Origin: Deltaproteobacteria bacterium
GTDB lineage: Bacteria > Desulfobacterota > Deferrimicrobia > Deferrimicrobiales > Deferrimicrobiaceae
Reading direction: 5' to 3'
NCBI GenBank assembly: GCA_025357175.1
Contig: JANXPS010000127.1
Span: 1-9,674, forward strand
DNA: 9,674 nucleotides
Part shown: positions 6,635-9,674 of the stretch, one piece after another
Numbering within the stretch: position 1 is the first letter of the stretch
Layout of the letters: every line of letters begins with the position of its first letter
Notes under the pieces: model-generated
Told to the model about the DNA's origin: nothing
The model's database searches: none
What the model saw: the letters and a program-made list of their open reading frames with translations, nothing else
Program-made: the position numbers and the translations under genes

Positions 6635-7222
6635 ATGTCCACACGCCGCTTGATCAAGGGAACCGCGCTCGGGATGGCCCTTTCGCTGTCCGTCCTGTCG
6701 GCCGGCTGCTTCGGCAAGTTCCAGCTGACGCGCATGATCTACGACCTCAACAAGTCGGTCGAGGACAAGTACGTCCGCAGCGCCTTGACCTGGGCGTTCG
6801 TCCCCGTCTACGGATTTTCCGCGTTCATTGACGCAGTCATCTTCAACGTGGTCGAATTCTGGACCGGCGAGAACCCGATGATGGTGACCAAGGTGTACCG
6901 CGAGGGCGCCGACACCGTGGCGATGACTTTTTCCCGCGAGGGAAAGGGGACGGTCGCCACGCTCGACCGCTTCCGTGACGGCAAGCGGATATCGACGCTC
7001 GTGATCCACGATGGCGGCGAGGGCGTGGTCCGGTCGTCGCTCTATGAAAACGGCCGCGAGGTGCGCAGCGCGGTCGCCCGCCTCAACGCCGACGGATCGG
7101 TTTCGGTCGAAGGCAGCGCCGCCGGCACCGCATTCGGCGAGCGGCACGCGCCGTCCGACGTGTCGTCGGTGCGCGCACGGGTCGAGGGCGTGCTCACGCA
7201 CGCGCCGGGCGGCCGGGGCTAG
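6635..7222 (+). CDS. DUF3332-family lipoprotein
   Basis: This 195-residue predicted lipoprotein has a basic N-terminus (MSTRRLIK), a hydrophobic segment (about 9-22) and the lipobox LSAGC, so lipidation is expected at C25. The mature protein should be anchored in the inner or outer membrane. The region 29-82 (FQLTRMIYDLNKSV, VPVYGFSAFIDAVIFNVVEF, WTGENP) has the conserved pattern of DUF3332, whose function is not established. It includes a second hydrophobic stretch (about 54-72) that may insert in or lie on the membrane. The C-terminal half (86-195) is more polar and looks like beta-strand material with DGKR, ENGREV and NADGSV turns. The ATG at 6635 has GGGGGT 7 nt upstream and gives a proper signal peptide; the longer open frame crosses the repeat element and is not credible. 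It is 29 nt before the histidine kinase, so co-transcription is likely. Confidence 0.88.
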   Translation: MSTRRLIKGTALGMALSLSVLSAGCFGKFQLTRMIYDLNKSVEDKYVRSALTWAFVPVYGFSAFIDAVIFNVVEFWTGENPMMVTKVYREGADTVAMTFSREGKGTVATLDRFRDGKRISTLVIHDGGEGVVRSSLYENGREVRSAVARLNADGSVSVEGSAAGTAFGERHAPSDVSSVRARVEGVLTHAPGGRG

Positions 7223-7251
7223 CGGGACCGAGCCGGGAGGACGGCCGGATC

Positions 7252-8711
7252 ATGGCGAAACTACGTCGTCCGTCGCTCCGCGACCGGGGGCTGCAGTTCA
7301 AGCTCACGTTCGTGATGCTCATCCTTTTCGTCTGTTCCATGACGGCCGTCGTCGCCCCCTATTTCTGGGGGCGCGAATCGCTCAAGCAGGAACTCGAAAA
7401 AAGCTTCCTCGACCTGTCCAACGCGATCCGCGTCAGCGTCGATCAGCTCACGGCGCCCGAGGAGAACGAAAAGGACCGCCTTCGCGGCTATGTCGAGGGA
7501 CTGAAGCGCTCCGGCATCCGCGAAGTGTCGATCATCGACGAGGACATGGGGGTCATCGACAGCACGAACCCCAAGAACATCGGGAAGCAGACCAAGATCA
7601 AGCTTCCCGCCAAAAAGCTGATCATCAACGCCACCTTCGGCGAAGAGGGGGCCGCGAGCGAGGGCAAGATCCAGTCCAAGGATCTCGTCATCCCGGTGAC
7701 GGTCGGAGGCGATTCGCTGGGTTACATCCACGTCCGCATGCAGATCGACGATTTCACCGACGCCATCCGGAAAAACCTTTACATGCGCACCGTGAGCACC
7801 CTCATCATCTTTTCGCTGGGGCTCGCGGTCGCCGTTTCGATCTCATCCCACTACGTCCGTCCGGTCGAACAGCTCGCCCGCGCGGCCGAGAAGGTGGCGG
7901 CCGGCGACCTGTCGCAGACGCTGATCGAGACGGGCAACGACGAGGTGGGGCGTCTCACCCGGGCATTCAACGGGATGATCGTCAAGCTGCGGCAGAACCG
8001 CGAACTCGAGGAGAAGGTCCGGGAAACGCAATACCTCACGCAGCTCGGCCGGCTCGCCTCCGGCGTGGCGCACGAGATCCGCAACCCGCTCAACCTGATC
8101 GGGCTGGCCGTCGACCACCTTGCGGAGTTGACCCGGGGTGTGACGACCGAAGCCGAGGCCGAAAAAATACAGACGATCAACCGCGTCAAGGAAGAGATCC
8201 AGAAGCTGAACGAGCTCGTCACCAACTTCATCATGTACGGACGTCCCCCCGCGCCGGCATTCGCGAGCGTGCCGATCCCCGAAATCGTCGAAAGCGTGCT
8301 GGCGATGGCGGCTCCCCGCCTCAAGGTCCAGAAGATATCGTGCACGGCGACCTACGGCGAGGCACCGCCGCTCATGATCGATCCCGACATGATCCGCCGC
8401 GCGATCCTCAACCTCGTGGGCAACGCGCTCGACGCGATGCCCAGCGGGGGCGAGCTGCGCATCGCCGCCGGGATCGTCGAGGGGGGGGGATACGCGATCT
8501 CGGTCGAGGACACGGGGACCGGAATCGCCCAGGTCGACCGCGAAAAGATATTCGAACCCTACTTCACGACCAAGAGCTCCGGCCTCGGACTCGGGCTCGT
8601 GCTGTCCAAAAAAATCATCGAGGCGCACGGGGGCGACATCGAAATCGCTTCCGAGGCGGGCAGGGGCACCTGCATCCGGATCCTGCTTCCCGGCCCTTCG
8701 AGCGGTGCCGC

Positions 8712-8715
<4 letters not shown>
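7252..8715 (+). CDS. Membrane-bound sensor histidine kinase (HAMP, HisKA, HATPase)
   Basis: This 487-residue kinase is predicted to sense a periplasmic signal and phosphorylate the regulator encoded next. A membrane segment (17-37) and a second (178-198) flank a periplasmic region of about 140 residues whose SIIDEDMGVIDSTNP (93-107) looks Cache-like. HAMP follows (about 199-251) with NDEVGRLTRAFNGM, then a short linker without a PAS domain. The HisKA helix VAHEIRNPL carries the phospho-acceptor H274. The ATP-binding domain shows the N box NLVGNALDAM (387-396), G1 VEDTGTGI (418-425), F box FEPYFTTK (434-441) and G2 GLGLGL (444-449). All catalytic motifs are intact. The ATG at 7252 has GGGAGG 11 nt upstream, somewhat distant. 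The architecture resembles NtrB/AtoS/ZraS-type partners of sigma-54 activators. A run of nine G (8481-8489) lies between the N and G1 boxes. Confidence 0.94.
8481..8489. repeat. Nine-G homopolymer inside the kinase gene
   Basis: Nine consecutive G encode the region around E410-GGG-Y414 of the kinase, between the N box and the G1 box. In this copy the frame is intact. A one-base change would remove G1, F and G2 and hence kinase activity. Runs of this length are known slippage sites in phase-variable genes and also sequencing-error sites; I cannot tell which applies here. Confidence 0.6.

Positions 8716-9674
<959 letters not shown>

Noticed and set aside
6254..7201. Upstream extension of the VTT protein frame on the minus strand
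   Set aside because: It crosses the fold-back element and the lipoprotein gene, shows no family pattern, and the TTG at 6253 has a proper ribosome site.

Overview
The window is GC-rich chromosomal DNA with dense, short-spaced genes. The gene families present are an ACSF2/YngI-type acyl-CoA synthetase, a short-type alpha-glucan phosphorylase, a TIGR04283-type glycosyltransferase with a VTT membrane protein, a DUF3332 lipoprotein, and a sigma-54 two-component pair. Together they suggest a Gram-negative bacterium of the Deltaproteobacteria/Desulfobacterota kind or a related uncultured lineage. That placement is an inference from gene families and base composition; no rRNA or other marker gene is present. 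I see no phage, transposase, CRISPR, tRNA or rRNA.

Layout. (1) 1-338, minus: the N-terminal part of a polytopic membrane sensor that runs off the left edge. (2) 339-422: a divergent promoter region with a good plus-strand sigma-70 promoter at 370-399. (3) 423-4630, plus: a fatty-acid CoA ligase and an alpha-glucan phosphorylase joined by an ATGA stop/start overlap. (4) 4631-4811: a convergent intergenic gap holding a strong 14-bp inverted repeat that straddles the phosphorylase stop codon and a second small palindrome. (5) 6253-4812, minus: a two-gene unit of VTT/TVP38 membrane protein then glycosyltransferase, joined by a GTGA overlap. (6) 6254-6634: a 381-bp gap mostly filled by a 271-bp fold-back element with imperfect terminal inverted repeats. 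(7) 6635-9674, plus: DUF3332 lipoprotein, membrane histidine kinase and NtrC-type sigma-54 activator (cut by the right edge), probably one operon.

How the genes may work together. The ligase activates fatty acids and the phosphorylase releases glucose-1-phosphate from storage glucan, so the first operon joins two carbon-mobilising enzymes, though no direct pathway link is visible. The VTT protein and the glycosyltransferase probably act at or on the inner membrane. The last operon looks like an envelope-sensing two-component system with a surface lipoprotein as its first gene. The proteins are all of recognisable families. The least explained material is non-coding: the fold-back element, the two hairpins sharing an ATGGAT loop, and a run of nine G inside the kinase gene.
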